Positions 1 through 6,339 of a stretch of 16,121 nucleotides of DNA are shown piece after piece (within the stretch, counting starts at the first letter, position 1; every line of letters starts with the position of its first letter). The translations under genes were made by a program, and so were the position numbers. The notes under the pieces are model-generated. The model was not told where the DNA came from, ran no database searches, and saw only the letters and a list, made by a program, of their open reading frames with translations. The DNA lies in NCBI GenBank assembly GCA_964387095.1, contig CAYLVH010000038.1:1-16121 (forward strand). Direction: 5' to 3'. The DNA is from JAJQBJ01 sp964387095 (GTDB lineage: Bacteria > Bacillota > Clostridia > Oscillospirales > Oscillospiraceae).

Positions 1-2
1 CA

Positions 3-53
3 CTTTGTTCAGCTTTGTTGCAAAAATTGATTTCCGTGGCTGAACCCCAGTAA
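3..53 (+). other. possible 3' end of an upstream coding gene
   Basis: The frame beginning at base 3 is open to a TAA at 51-53 and would encode a 16-residue tail ending in VAEPQ. It stops just before the -35 element of the next operon, as the end of a preceding gene would. The piece is too short to recognise, and a second frame is open to a TGA at 41-43, so this may equally be non-coding. Confidence 0.2.
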
Positions 54-57
54 GGCC

Positions 58-86
58 TTGTGATTTCTTCCGGGATTTGTTATAAT
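58..86 (+). promoter_or_regulatory. sigma-A-type promoter for the M50 protease-scpAB operon
   Basis: TTGTGA at 58-63 and a perfect TATAAT at 81-86 are separated by 17 bp, the optimal spacing. Transcription would start near 93. This makes the most upstream in-frame GTG (60) an impossible start for the following gene from this promoter, because that codon lies in the -35 element. Confidence 0.75.
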
Positions 87-134
87 AATTTATCTATTGT
101 ATGTGGAAAGCTGGTGAATGTGTTGGGTTCTGTG

Positions 135-815
135 ATGACCTTTGTTCAAAATTTTGATCTGCAAAGCCTGATCTCTTTGGTTATCAGCGTGGTCTCCGCC
201 CTGCTGTGCATCACCTTCCACGAGATGAGCCACGGCTTTGCGGCGCTGAAGCTGGGGGACCCCACGGCCAAAATGCAGGGGCGGCTCTCCCTGAACCCCC
301 TGAAGCACATTGACCCGGTGGGCCTGCTGATGATGATTGTGGTCCGGGTGGGCTGGGCCAAGCCGGTGCCCATTGATTCCCGCTATTTCAAAAATCCAAA
401 GCGGGATATCGCCATTACCGCCCTGGCGGGGCCGGCCAGCAACTTTGTCCTGAGCTATGTGGCCTTGCTGCTTGCCTCCGGAGCGTATTATTTCTGGTAC
501 GGCAACACAGGCGGTATGGTGTCCGTCTATGTGCTGATTTTCCTGATCCGGGTGGCGATGCTCAGCGCGGGCCTGGGCATTTTCAATTTGATTCCCATTT
601 CCCCCCTGGATGGCTCCAAGGTGCTGTTTGCCCTGCTGCCCCGGCGTATCTACTTCAAAATTTTGAAATATGAGCGTTACGGTATGATCTTAATGGTAGT
701 CCTGGTGCTCCTGGGCGTGTTTAACAGGCCGCTTTCCTTCCTGATTTGTGGGCTGTTAAAGGTGTTCTGTGGAATTTCAGGCTTCCCCTATCAGCTCCTG
801 CTCTATATCATGTGA
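135..815 (+). CDS. site-2 protease family (M50) membrane zinc metalloprotease
   Basis: A predicted integral-membrane metalloprotease of 226 residues, cutting within or near the membrane; the substrate is unknown. The zinc-binding HExxH motif is seen as HEMSH (residues 29-33) in the first hydrophobic segment. A GPASN motif lies at 99-103, and PLDG (157-160) supplies the third metal ligand, Asp159. About five hydrophobic segments are visible. The size fits the short SpoIVFB/YwhC-like branch without a PDZ domain, not RseP. The frame is open from GTG 60, but the promoter at 58-86 rules that start out. ATG 135 gives the usual family N-terminus; GTG 114 and GTG 120, downstream of a weak GGAAAG at 105-110, are alternatives. 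It is the first gene of the scpA-scpB operon, an arrangement common in Clostridia. It could be a general membrane protease or have a sporulation role; the sequence does not decide. Confidence 0.9.
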   Translation: MTFVQNFDLQSLISLVISVVSALLCITFHEMSHGFAALKLGDPTAKMQGRLSLNPLKHIDPVGLLMMIVVRVGWAKPVPIDSRYFKNPKRDIAITALAGPASNFVLSYVALLLASGAYYFWYGNTGGMVSVYVLIFLIRVAMLSAGLGIFNLIPISPLDGSKVLFALLPRRIYFKILKYERYGMILMVVLVLLGVFNRPLSFLICGLLKVFCGISGFPYQLLLYIM

Positions 816-828
816 CGGAGGTGTGAGT

Positions 829-1626
829 TTGGAGACACCTGTATACCATTTGGAGCACGTTGTCAAAGGAAAAGAGGACCGGGAGGATTTTAACGGCCCC
901 CTGGACTTGATTCTCCATTTACTCAGCAAAAATAAAATGGAAATAGCCGACATCCAGATTGCGCTGATCCTGGATCAATACCTGGACTGGATGGACCGGC
1001 GAAAGAAGATGGATCTGGAGGTGGCCAGTGAGTTTGTGGCCATGGCCTCCCAGCTGATCTTTATCAAGACCCGTATGCTGCTGAACATCCACGACGAGGA
1101 GGCGGCCAGCGAGCTGGAACAGCTCTGGCAGGTGCTGGAGGAGCACCAGCGCCACGAAAACTACCTGAGGATCAAGGCGGTCAGCGGAATCCTGCGCAGC
1201 CGTTACCTGGTGGGGCAGGACTATATGGAGAAGCAGCCCGAACCGTTGCCCCAGCAGAAGGAATACCGCTATGTGCATGAGCCGGCTGACCTTCTGAAGG
1301 GCATCAAAAGCGCCATGGCCAGGGGAGATTCCAAGGCCCTGCCCTCCTTCCGGAATTTTGCGGGCATTGTGGGCCGGGAGCCCTATCCCGTGGCTGGAAA
1401 GGCCCGGGAGGTGATCCGCCGGCTGGTCACCTCTGGCGTGACCCGGTTCCGGACCCTGTTCCGGGGCAGCAAGAGCCGGTCGGAGATCGTGGCAACCTTC
1501 CTGGCTGTTTTGGAGCTTTGTAAGAGCAAAAAGATCAACCTGGTGGGCACAGACAGCGAATGCACTGTCACCTGCACGGATGGGGACATCCAGGGAGAAC
1601 TGTCGCTGCGGGAAGAATTTCAGTGA
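829..1626 (+). CDS. scpA: segregation and condensation protein A (kleisin)
   Basis: ScpA is the kleisin subunit of the bacterial SMC-ScpAB condensin: it bridges the SMC heads and takes part in chromosome compaction and segregation on the nucleoid. The N-terminal family signature is clear, FNGPLDLILHLL near residues 24-35, followed by the helical SMC-neck-binding region and a C-terminal winged-helix segment near 180-250. Length is 265 residues, normal for the family. The start is TTG 829, because GGAGG at 817-821 sits 7 nt upstream; the in-frame GTG 823 is too close to that site and GTG 769 would overlap the protease gene by 47 nt. The protease stop lies 13 bp upstream, so the two are probably cotranscribed and perhaps coupled. 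Confidence 0.95.
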   Translation: METPVYHLEHVVKGKEDREDFNGPLDLILHLLSKNKMEIADIQIALILDQYLDWMDRRKKMDLEVASEFVAMASQLIFIKTRMLLNIHDEEAASELEQLWQVLEEHQRHENYLRIKAVSGILRSRYLVGQDYMEKQPEPLPQQKEYRYVHEPADLLKGIKSAMARGDSKALPSFRNFAGIVGREPYPVAGKAREVIRRLVTSGVTRFRTLFRGSKSRSEIVATFLAVLELCKSKKINLVGTDSECTVTCTDGDIQGELSLREEFQ

Positions 1627-1641
1627 GAGAGGGTGCCAAAT

Positions 1642-2205
1642 GTGGAAGAAAGGGACATAGAATCTGCCATTGAGGGCATCCTATTTGCAGCGGGGGAGCC
1701 GGTGAAGCTGGAACGCCTGGCCCTGGCCCTGGGACTGGAAGAGGAGAACTGCCGGGAGGCGCTGCAAAGGCTGTCCGACCGGTATAGCTATGAACGCCGG
1801 GGCATTCGGATTGTCCGGCTGGAGGATAGCTGGCAGATGTGCTCGGCGCCGGAGCAGGCGGGGGTCATCCGCCGGGCCTTGGAGCGGAGGAAGCCGCCTC
1901 AGCTCTCCCCGTCGGCCCTGGAAGCCCTGTCTGTGGTGGCTTATTACCAGCCCACCACCCGTACCTATGTGGATCAGATCCGGGGCGTGGACAGCTCCTA
2001 TACCATGGGACTGTTGCAGGAGCGGGGGCTGATTCAGGAGTGCGGCCGTCTGGATGCCCCAGGCAGGCCCATCCTGTACCAAACCACGCCGCTGTTTTTG
2101 CGCTCCTTTGGCTTAAAGTCCCTGGAGGATTTGCCGGAGCTGCCGGACAGCGCCGGCGAGGAGAGTCCGGAGAAGGGGCCAGAACCAACAACGGAGGGGG
2201 AGTGA
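1642..2205 (+). CDS. scpB: segregation and condensation protein B
   Basis: ScpB is a winged-helix dimer that binds the ScpA kleisin and modulates the SMC complex. Recognisable features are the N-terminal IEGILFAAGEP motif, the two winged-helix domains, and the conserved LSPSALEALSVVAYYQP-type segment in the second one, followed by VDQIRGVDS. It encodes 187 residues from GTG 1642, with GAGAGGG at 1627-1633 about 8 nt upstream. GTG 1633 is an alternative adding three residues, but its ribosome binding site would abut the start codon. The acidic, low-complexity C-terminal tail (about 15 residues rich in Glu and Pro) is common in this family. It lies 15 bp after scpA, the usual pairing. Confidence 0.95.
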   Translation: MEERDIESAIEGILFAAGEPVKLERLALALGLEEENCREALQRLSDRYSYERRGIRIVRLEDSWQMCSAPEQAGVIRRALERRKPPQLSPSALEALSVVAYYQPTTRTYVDQIRGVDSSYTMGLLQERGLIQECGRLDAPGRPILYQTTPLFLRSFGLKSLEDLPELPDSAGEESPEKGPEPTTEGE

Positions 2206-2209
2206 TAAC

Positions 2210-2902
2210 TTGAAAGCGGTTATCATTCTGCTGCTGATCCTCCTGATCCTCTTCCTCTTGGGGCAGATCCGAGTGGGAGGTCGGGTGGAGTATTCCCAGG
2301 AGGGCATGAAGGCCTGGCTTCGGATTCACGGCGTACCGGTTTTGCTTTACCCCGGGCCCAAGCCAGGAGACGGGGCCAAGGCGGCGGAGAAGAAACGCCG
2401 TAAGGAGGAAAAGGCTGCCAAAAAGCGGGCAAAAAAAGCCAAAAAAGAGGAATCCAAGCTGGAAACAGAGGAGGAGCAGCCCAAGAAGATGGGTGGCACA
2501 GCCCAGCTGGTGCTCCAGCTGCTGCCGGTGGTGGTGGAGGCGCTGGGGGCGTTGAAGCGGCGGATCCGCATTGACCGGCTGGTGGTCCACTATACGGCTG
2601 GCGGGGATGACGCGGCTAAAGTGGCCTTGACCTATGGCAAGCTCTCCGGCGCGGCGGGGATCATTGTGGCGCTGCTGAACAATCACTTCCAGGTAAAGCG
2701 CCAGGACGTCACCATGGATGTGAATTTCCTGGCGGAGAAGTCCACGGTCTACTTGGACGCCGAGTTGTCCCTTAAAACCGGGCAGATTTTATACCTGGCA
2801 GTGCGCTATGGCTTTGCCTGCCTAAAGATGTTTTTCAGACAGAGAAAAAAGCAAAAAGCGGCAGAGGCTTCCCATCAAACCGAAGACAGCGAAAATAAAT
2901 AA
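2210..2902 (+). CDS. DUF2953 domain protein, membrane anchored
   Basis: Function unknown. The 230-residue product begins with a strongly hydrophobic segment (about residues 3-18), likely a single N-terminal membrane anchor. A highly charged Lys/Glu/Ala stretch follows at roughly 58-92, then a DUF2953-like region (about 110-200) whose core contains DRLVVHYTAGGDDAAKVAL and a conserved YGKLSG turn. The tail is basic, then acidic. The start is TTG 2210 with GGAGGGGG at 2193-2200, 9 nt upstream. In Bacillus subtilis the DUF2953 gene ytfI lies next to gerW/ytfJ, and the same pair is seen here, so a sporulation-linked role is a reasonable inference. The Lys-rich linker is longer than I would expect for the family, but I cannot quantify this. 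Confidence 0.8.
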   Translation: MKAVIILLLILLILFLLGQIRVGGRVEYSQEGMKAWLRIHGVPVLLYPGPKPGDGAKAAEKKRRKEEKAAKKRAKKAKKEESKLETEEEQPKKMGGTAQLVLQLLPVVVEALGALKRRIRIDRLVVHYTAGGDDAAKVALTYGKLSGAAGIIVALLNNHFQVKRQDVTMDVNFLAEKSTVYLDAELSLKTGQILYLAVRYGFACLKMFFRQRKKQKAAEASHQTEDSENK

Positions 2903-2916
2903 AGGCGGTGTTCAAT

Positions 2917-3324
2917 ATGGAAGAAAAGCATCCTATCGGTAACCTGATGGAGGTTACTATGTCTAAAATCCGGGAAATGGTGGACGTCAACACCATTGTC
3001 GGCACGCCCATTCAAACGGGTGACGTGACCATCATTCCGGTGTCCAAGGTCAGCTTCGGCTTTGCCTCCGGTGGCTCTGACTTTGCGACAAAAAATCAGC
3101 CCGCAGGCAAGGACAACGCCTTTGGCGGCGGCAGCGGCGCAGGGGTGAACATTGTGCCCATCGGATTCCTGATCGTCCGGGGAGACAGCGTGAAGATGCT
3201 GCCCATTGCTGTGCCTGCATCCAGTACGGCGGACCGTGTCATTGAAATGGTGCCGGATATTGTGGAAAAAATTTCCGAGATGGTGCCTACAAAGAACAAA
3301 AAAGAAGCGCCTGGCGCGGAATAA
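2917..3324 (+). CDS. gerW: GerW family sporulation protein (YtfJ)
   Basis: A 135-residue member of the GerW/YtfJ family, known in Bacillus subtilis as a forespore-made protein needed for normal spore germination; the biochemical activity is not established. The family pattern is visible: MEVTMSKIREMVDVNTIVG at the N-terminus, IIPVSKVSFGFASGGSDF, a glycine-rich loop (FGGGSGAG) and then VPIGFLIV. The C-terminal third is helical and ends in charged residues. The start is ATG 2917, with AAAGGCGG at 2901-2908 spaced 8 nt; the upstream in-frame GTG 2908 lies inside that site. It follows the DUF2953 gene by 14 bp, the same neighbour as in Bacillus, and is one of the clearest signs that the organism forms spores. 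Confidence 0.93.
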   Translation: MEEKHPIGNLMEVTMSKIREMVDVNTIVGTPIQTGDVTIIPVSKVSFGFASGGSDFATKNQPAGKDNAFGGGSGAGVNIVPIGFLIVRGDSVKMLPIAVPASSTADRVIEMVPDIVEKISEMVPTKNKKEAPGAE

Positions 3325-3347
3325 CCCGCGAAAAAGATCGCATACTA
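3319..3347 (+). promoter_or_regulatory. candidate forespore sigma-G promoter before the carboxypeptidase
   Basis: GAATA at 3319-3323 and CATACTA at 3341-3347, with a 17-bp spacer, match every position of the Bacillus sigma-G consensus (GHATR, 17-18 bp, CATWHTA). The site straddles the gerW stop codon and leads to a sporulation-type D-Ala-D-Ala carboxypeptidase, a kind of gene known to be forespore expressed in Bacillus (dacF). Transcription would start near 3354. Not proven: short AT-rich motifs can occur by chance. Confidence 0.5.
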
Positions 3348-3379
3348 GGAGCATCTCTGATATACTAGGAGGTGCTCCT
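3347..3379 (+). promoter_or_regulatory. RNA hairpin and alternative pairing over the carboxypeptidase ribosome binding site
   Basis: AGGAGCATCT (3347-3356) pairs with AGGTGCTCCT (3370-3379) in a 10-bp stem with one G-U pair and a 13-nt loop. The right arm includes part of the Shine-Dalgarno AGGAGGTG (3367-3374), just before TTG 3381. A second, exclusive fold pairs the Shine-Dalgarno itself, AGGAG 3367-3371, with CTCCT 3375-3379. The repeated ATACTAGGAG at 3342-3351 and 3362-3371 supplies the two competing partners. Confidence 0.5.
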
Positions 3380-3380
3380 G

Positions 3381-4406
3381 TTGCGCATAAAACGAATTCT
3401 ACTGGCCGCTCTGCTGGCCCTGGGGCTGTGTTGTCAAAGCGCCGGGGCGCTGTCCGCCCAATCCTGGGCGCTGGCGGATGGGGACAGCGGGCGGATTCTG
3501 CTCAGTAGCTGTGGGGATCAGCAGCGCTTGATCGCCAGCACCACCAAACTGATGACTGCTTATACCGCCGTCCACTTGGGGATTGATCTGGATCAAACCG
3601 TGACCGTATCCGGGACCGCAGCCGCCACAGAGGGGTCCTCTATGTACTTGGCGGCGGGGGAGAAGCTGACCCTTCGGGATCTGCTGTGGGGGATGCTGCT
3701 GGTGTCCGGCAACGATGCGGCCAATGCCCTTGCCGAGGGCTGCTGCGGGGACGTGGAGACCTTTGTGGCACAGATGAACGAGAATGCCGCCGCCCTGGGA
3801 ATGGAACACACCCACTTTGAAAATCCCACCGGGCTGGACGGAGAGACCCACTATTCCACGGCGGAGGATATGGTGAAGCTGGCGAGAGCGGTGCTCCAGG
3901 AACCGGTGCTGGCGGAAATCGTGTCCACCAAAACGGCCACGGTCGCGGGGCGAAGCCTGACTAACCACAATAAGCTGCTGTCCATGTATCCGGGCTGCAC
4001 GGGAATGAAAACAGGCTACACCGAAGCGGCAGGGCGGACTCTGGTTTCCAGCGCCCAGCGGGACGGGAAAACCCTGATCTGCGTGACCCTGAACGACCCC
4101 AATGACTGGGATGACCATATGGCTCTGTACGATGAGGCCTTTGCGGATTATCACCTGGAAACCGTGTGTACTGCAGGAGAGGTGCTGGAGGAGTATAATC
4201 TTACGGAGCGGTTTATGCAGACAGAGGTCTGTGCGGAGCAGACAGTCCGGGTGCTCTGCGGTGAGGATGAAACCATCACCAAGGAAGTAACCTTGGAAGA
4301 CCGGACGGGACTTCTGCTGGGGAATGGAAGCAGGATTGGAACAGTCCGGTATTATATTGACGGTGTGCAGGTGGGGGAGACCGGACTGCTGGCAAAAATA
4401 AGCTGA
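3381..4406 (+). CDS. D-alanyl-D-alanine carboxypeptidase (DacF/DacB-like penicillin-binding protein)
   Basis: A low-molecular-mass penicillin-binding protein, family S11, that removes the terminal D-Ala from peptidoglycan stem peptides outside the membrane. It has a signal peptide (basic start, hydrophobic core 6-18, likely cut after LSA near residue 26). The three catalytic motifs are intact: STTK with nucleophile Ser53 (53-56), SGN (109-111) and KTG (210-212). A PBP5-like C-terminal beta domain follows; I see no strong C-terminal membrane-anchoring helix. Length is 341 residues. The start is TTG 3381, 6 nt after AGGAGGTG at 3367-3374; GTG 3372 lies inside that site. Position after scpAB and gerW and before rluB resembles the dacB region of Bacillus, except that spmA and spmB are missing. 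A role in spore cortex modification is therefore likely, but a vegetative role is not excluded. Confidence 0.93.
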   Translation: MRIKRILLAALLALGLCCQSAGALSAQSWALADGDSGRILLSSCGDQQRLIASTTKLMTAYTAVHLGIDLDQTVTVSGTAAATEGSSMYLAAGEKLTLRDLLWGMLLVSGNDAANALAEGCCGDVETFVAQMNENAAALGMEHTHFENPTGLDGETHYSTAEDMVKLARAVLQEPVLAEIVSTKTATVAGRSLTNHNKLLSMYPGCTGMKTGYTEAAGRTLVSSAQRDGKTLICVTLNDPNDWDDHMALYDEAFADYHLETVCTAGEVLEEYNLTERFMQTEVCAEQTVRVLCGEDETITKEVTLEDRTGLLLGNGSRIGTVRYYIDGVQVGETGLLAKIS

Positions 4407-4419
4407 GAGGAGAGCCGGA

Positions 4420-5127
4420 ATGGAGGAACGTCTGCAAAAGATCATATCCACCGCCGGAATTGCCTCCCGCCGCAAGGCGGAGGCATACATAGAAGCGGGA
4501 CGGGTCACAATAAACGGTGCCGTGGCGAAGCTGGGCATGCGGGGGGACCCGGACCGGGATGATATCCGCCTGGACGGAAAGCCGGTGAAACCGGCGGCGG
4601 AGCTGGTCTACCTGATGCTGAATAAGCCCCGGGGCTATGTGACCACACTGGAGGATGAAAAGGGGCGGAAAACCGCGGCTCAGCTGGTGGAGGGCTGCGG
4701 GGCTAGAGTCTATCCGGTGGGAAGGCTGGACATGGATTCCGAGGGGCTGCTGCTCTTCACCAACGATGGCGCGCTGACGAATCATTTGATTCATCCCCGG
4801 CATCAGGTGGAAAAGGAATACCAGGTCTGGGTGAAGGGAAACTGGAAGGCGGCGCTGGCTGTACTGCGGGGACCTATGGAGCTGGACGGCTGTCCGCTGG
4901 CGCCGGCCCGGGTGGAGGTCCTGGAGAGCAAGGGCGGAACCGCTGTGCTGACCTTTGTCATCCACGAGGGAAAGAACCGTCAGATCCGCCGGATGTGTCA
5001 GCAGGCGGGCGTCCAGGTCCTCCGGCTGAAACGGGTGCGGGAAGGCCGCCTGGAGTTGGGCGGTTTGAAGCCCGGAGCATGGCGGAGGCTGACCCCGGAG
5101 GAAGTTTCAGGGCTGAAGGATATTTGA
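4420..5127 (+). CDS. rluB: 23S rRNA pseudouridine synthase, RluB/RsuA family
   Basis: Converts uridine to pseudouridine in ribosomal RNA. An N-terminal S4 RNA-binding domain (about 1-60, with ASRRKAEAYIEAGRVTING) precedes the catalytic domain. The active-site motif GRLDMDSEGLLL is at 101-112 with catalytic Asp104, and the conserved KNRQIRRM motif lies near 187-194. Length is 235 residues, normal for RsuA/RluB. ATG 4420 follows GAGAGGAGAG (4405-4414), which overlaps the stop codon of the carboxypeptidase gene, so coupling is likely. The RluB assignment over RsuA rests on synteny: Bacillus rluB is also downstream of scpAB and dacB. No clear terminator follows. Confidence 0.93.
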   Translation: MEERLQKIISTAGIASRRKAEAYIEAGRVTINGAVAKLGMRGDPDRDDIRLDGKPVKPAAELVYLMLNKPRGYVTTLEDEKGRKTAAQLVEGCGARVYPVGRLDMDSEGLLLFTNDGALTNHLIHPRHQVEKEYQVWVKGNWKAALAVLRGPMELDGCPLAPARVEVLESKGGTAVLTFVIHEGKNRQIRRMCQQAGVQVLRLKRVREGRLELGGLKPGAWRRLTPEEVSGLKDI

Positions 5128-5292
5128 AATAATTGTAGCTTGGCTTGCAAAAGAGAACGCTCGCAGATGCGGCTGGTTCAATAAAAATTGGCAGTTTTGC
5201 CGAGAGAATCCGGAGATTTTCCTTGAACGTTTGTCTGATTCGGAGTGTAGAAGAAGTTTGAATGTAGAAAAATGAAACTTGCAAAAAAATGC
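5128..5292 (+). other. intergenic region after rluB, no gene seen
   Basis: This stretch is distinctly more A+T-rich than the genes around it. All six frames are short or lack a plausible ribosome binding site. I see only small inverted repeats (for example GGCA-tttt-type at about 5191-5202) and no convincing terminator with a T tract. It is likely the 3' end of the rluB operon and upstream control DNA for the regulator that follows. Confidence 0.5.
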
Positions 5293-5321
5293 TTGCAATT
5301 TTCTTCCAAATGGGCTATATT
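5279..5321 (+). promoter_or_regulatory. promoter of the RpiR-type regulator with flanking TTGCAA repeats
   Basis: TTGCAA at 5293-5298 and TATATT at 5316-5321, 17 bp apart, make a reasonable sigma-A promoter; transcription would start near 5328. TTGCAA is itself a palindrome and also occurs at 5279-5284, 14 bp upstream of the -35 copy. The pair could be an operator, perhaps for autoregulation, but this is inference. Confidence 0.55.
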
Positions 5322-5345
5322 TATTGCATGATTGCGTGATTTTTT

Positions 5346-5363
5346 GGCTGCAATTGTGCAGCC
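5346..5363 (+). promoter_or_regulatory. perfect hairpin in the leader of the RpiR-type regulator
   Basis: GGCTGCA (5346-5352) and TGCAGCC (5357-5363) form a perfect 7-bp inverted repeat around ATTG. It lies between the promoter and the start codon (5388). The T tract is before the stem, not after it, so on this strand it is not a terminator. It could be an operator palindrome for the regulator or an mRNA-stabilising 5' hairpin. Confidence 0.45.
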
Positions 5364-5387
5364 TTGTCAAAACGGAAGGGAATTCGT

Positions 5388-6275
5388 ATGGCTAAAGACA
5401 TTTTATCCACCATTCAAAATCGAATGAGTACATTTTCCAAGGGCCAGAAGCTGATTGCCCGGTTTATTCTGGAATCCTATGATAAGGCCGCCTTCATGAC
5501 GGCCAGTAAGCTGGGCAAGACGGTAAACGTCAGCGAGTCCACCGTGGTTCGCTTTGCTGCCGAGTTGGGCTATGACGGATATCCCAGCATGCAGAAGGCC
5601 CTGCAAGAGATGATCCGCAATAAGCTGACTACTGTTCAACGGATTGAGGTCAGCAACACCCGCATTACCGACCAGGATGTCATGGCCCAGGTGATGCGGT
5701 CGGACATTGAGAAGATCTGGCTCACCCTGGAGGAGACTGACCGGAAGGCCTTTAACCGGGCTGTGGATGATATCATTGCTGCCCGCCGTATCTATGTTTT
5801 AGGTGTTCGCTCTGCAAGCACCATCGCAAATTTTATCAGCTTTTACTTTAACCTGATCTTTGACAATGTGGTGACGGTCTACACCAACTCGGTCAGCGAG
5901 GTTTTTGAACAGATCATGCGGGTGGGGCCCGGGGATGTTTTTATCGGCGTTTCCTTCCCCCGTTATTCCAACCGCACAGTAAAGTCCATGCGCTTTGCCA
6001 AGAACCAGGGGGCAAGAGTCATCTCCATTACGGACAGCGTGAATTCGCCCTTAGCCCGTTTGGCCGACGTGACCCTCCTTGCCAAGAGTGATATGGCCTC
6101 CTTCGTGGACTCTCTGGTGGCCCCGCTCAGCCTGGTCAATGCGCTGATTGTGGCCATTGGCCGCAAGAAGAATCAGGACCTGCCCGGAATCTTTAGCCAG
6201 CTGGAGCAGGTCTGGGCGGAGTATGATGTCTTTGAAACGCCTGAAGACGAAGAAAAAGACCTGGGAAATCTCTGA
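5388..6275 (+). CDS. MurR/RpiR family transcriptional regulator
   Basis: A transcription factor with an N-terminal HTH_6 helix-turn-helix domain (about 1-77, including VNVSESTVVRFAAELGYDGY at 46-65) and a C-terminal SIS sugar-phosphate-binding domain (about 125-265, including FIGVSFPRYSNRTVKSM). The family usually senses phosphosugars. Length is 295 residues, typical. ATG 5388 follows GGAAGGG (5374-5380) by 7 nt; the upstream TTG 5364 lacks such a site. It is a single-gene unit with its own promoter and a strong terminator. No sugar catabolic or transport genes are nearby, so the target and ligand cannot be read from context; it may act elsewhere or on its own promoter. Confidence 0.92.
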   Translation: MAKDILSTIQNRMSTFSKGQKLIARFILESYDKAAFMTASKLGKTVNVSESTVVRFAAELGYDGYPSMQKALQEMIRNKLTTVQRIEVSNTRITDQDVMAQVMRSDIEKIWLTLEETDRKAFNRAVDDIIAARRIYVLGVRSASTIANFISFYFNLIFDNVVTVYTNSVSEVFEQIMRVGPGDVFIGVSFPRYSNRTVKSMRFAKNQGARVISITDSVNSPLARLADVTLLAKSDMASFVDSLVAPLSLVNALIVAIGRKKNQDLPGIFSQLEQVWAEYDVFETPEDEEKDLGNL

Positions 6276-6281
6276 TATAAT
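6273..6281 (+). promoter_or_regulatory. extended -10 promoter for the flavoprotein-cmk-plsC-ispH operon
   Basis: TGATATAAT at 6273-6281 is a perfect extended -10 (TGnTATAAT). Its TGA is also the stop codon of the regulator gene. There is no good -35 at 17 bp, as is usual for extended -10 promoters. Transcription would start near 6288, upstream of the terminator hairpin at 6295-6322, so the hairpin would be in this transcript's leader. Confidence 0.5.
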
Positions 6282-6294
6282 AGAAATAGAAATT

Positions 6295-6323
6295 AAAGCC
6301 GCGGCACAAATGCCGCGGCTTTT
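6295..6323 (+). terminator. Rho-independent terminator after the RpiR-type regulator
   Basis: AAAGCCGCGGCA (6295-6306) and TGCCGCGGCTTT (6311-6322) form a perfect 12-bp stem with a CAAA loop, ending in TTTT. The A-rich left flank would also let it act on the other strand. The T tract is only four long, so termination may be partial, letting some transcripts read into the next gene 17 bp away. Confidence 0.85.
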
Positions 6324-6339
6324 GCGGAGGTAGGTAATT

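Noticed and set aside
60..134. Upstream GTG start for the M50 protease
   Set aside because: GTG 60 lies in the -35 box of the operon promoter, and the extra residues do not resemble the family.
3358..3366. Extended -10 (TGATATACT) as a vegetative promoter for the carboxypeptidase
   Set aside because: Its transcription start would fall at about 3373, inside the ribosome binding site, leaving no usable leader.
3399..4538. Long minus-strand open frame (about 379 codons) opposite the carboxypeptidase
   Set aside because: Same reason: it mirrors a well-supported gene with intact catalytic motifs and has no plausible domain itself.
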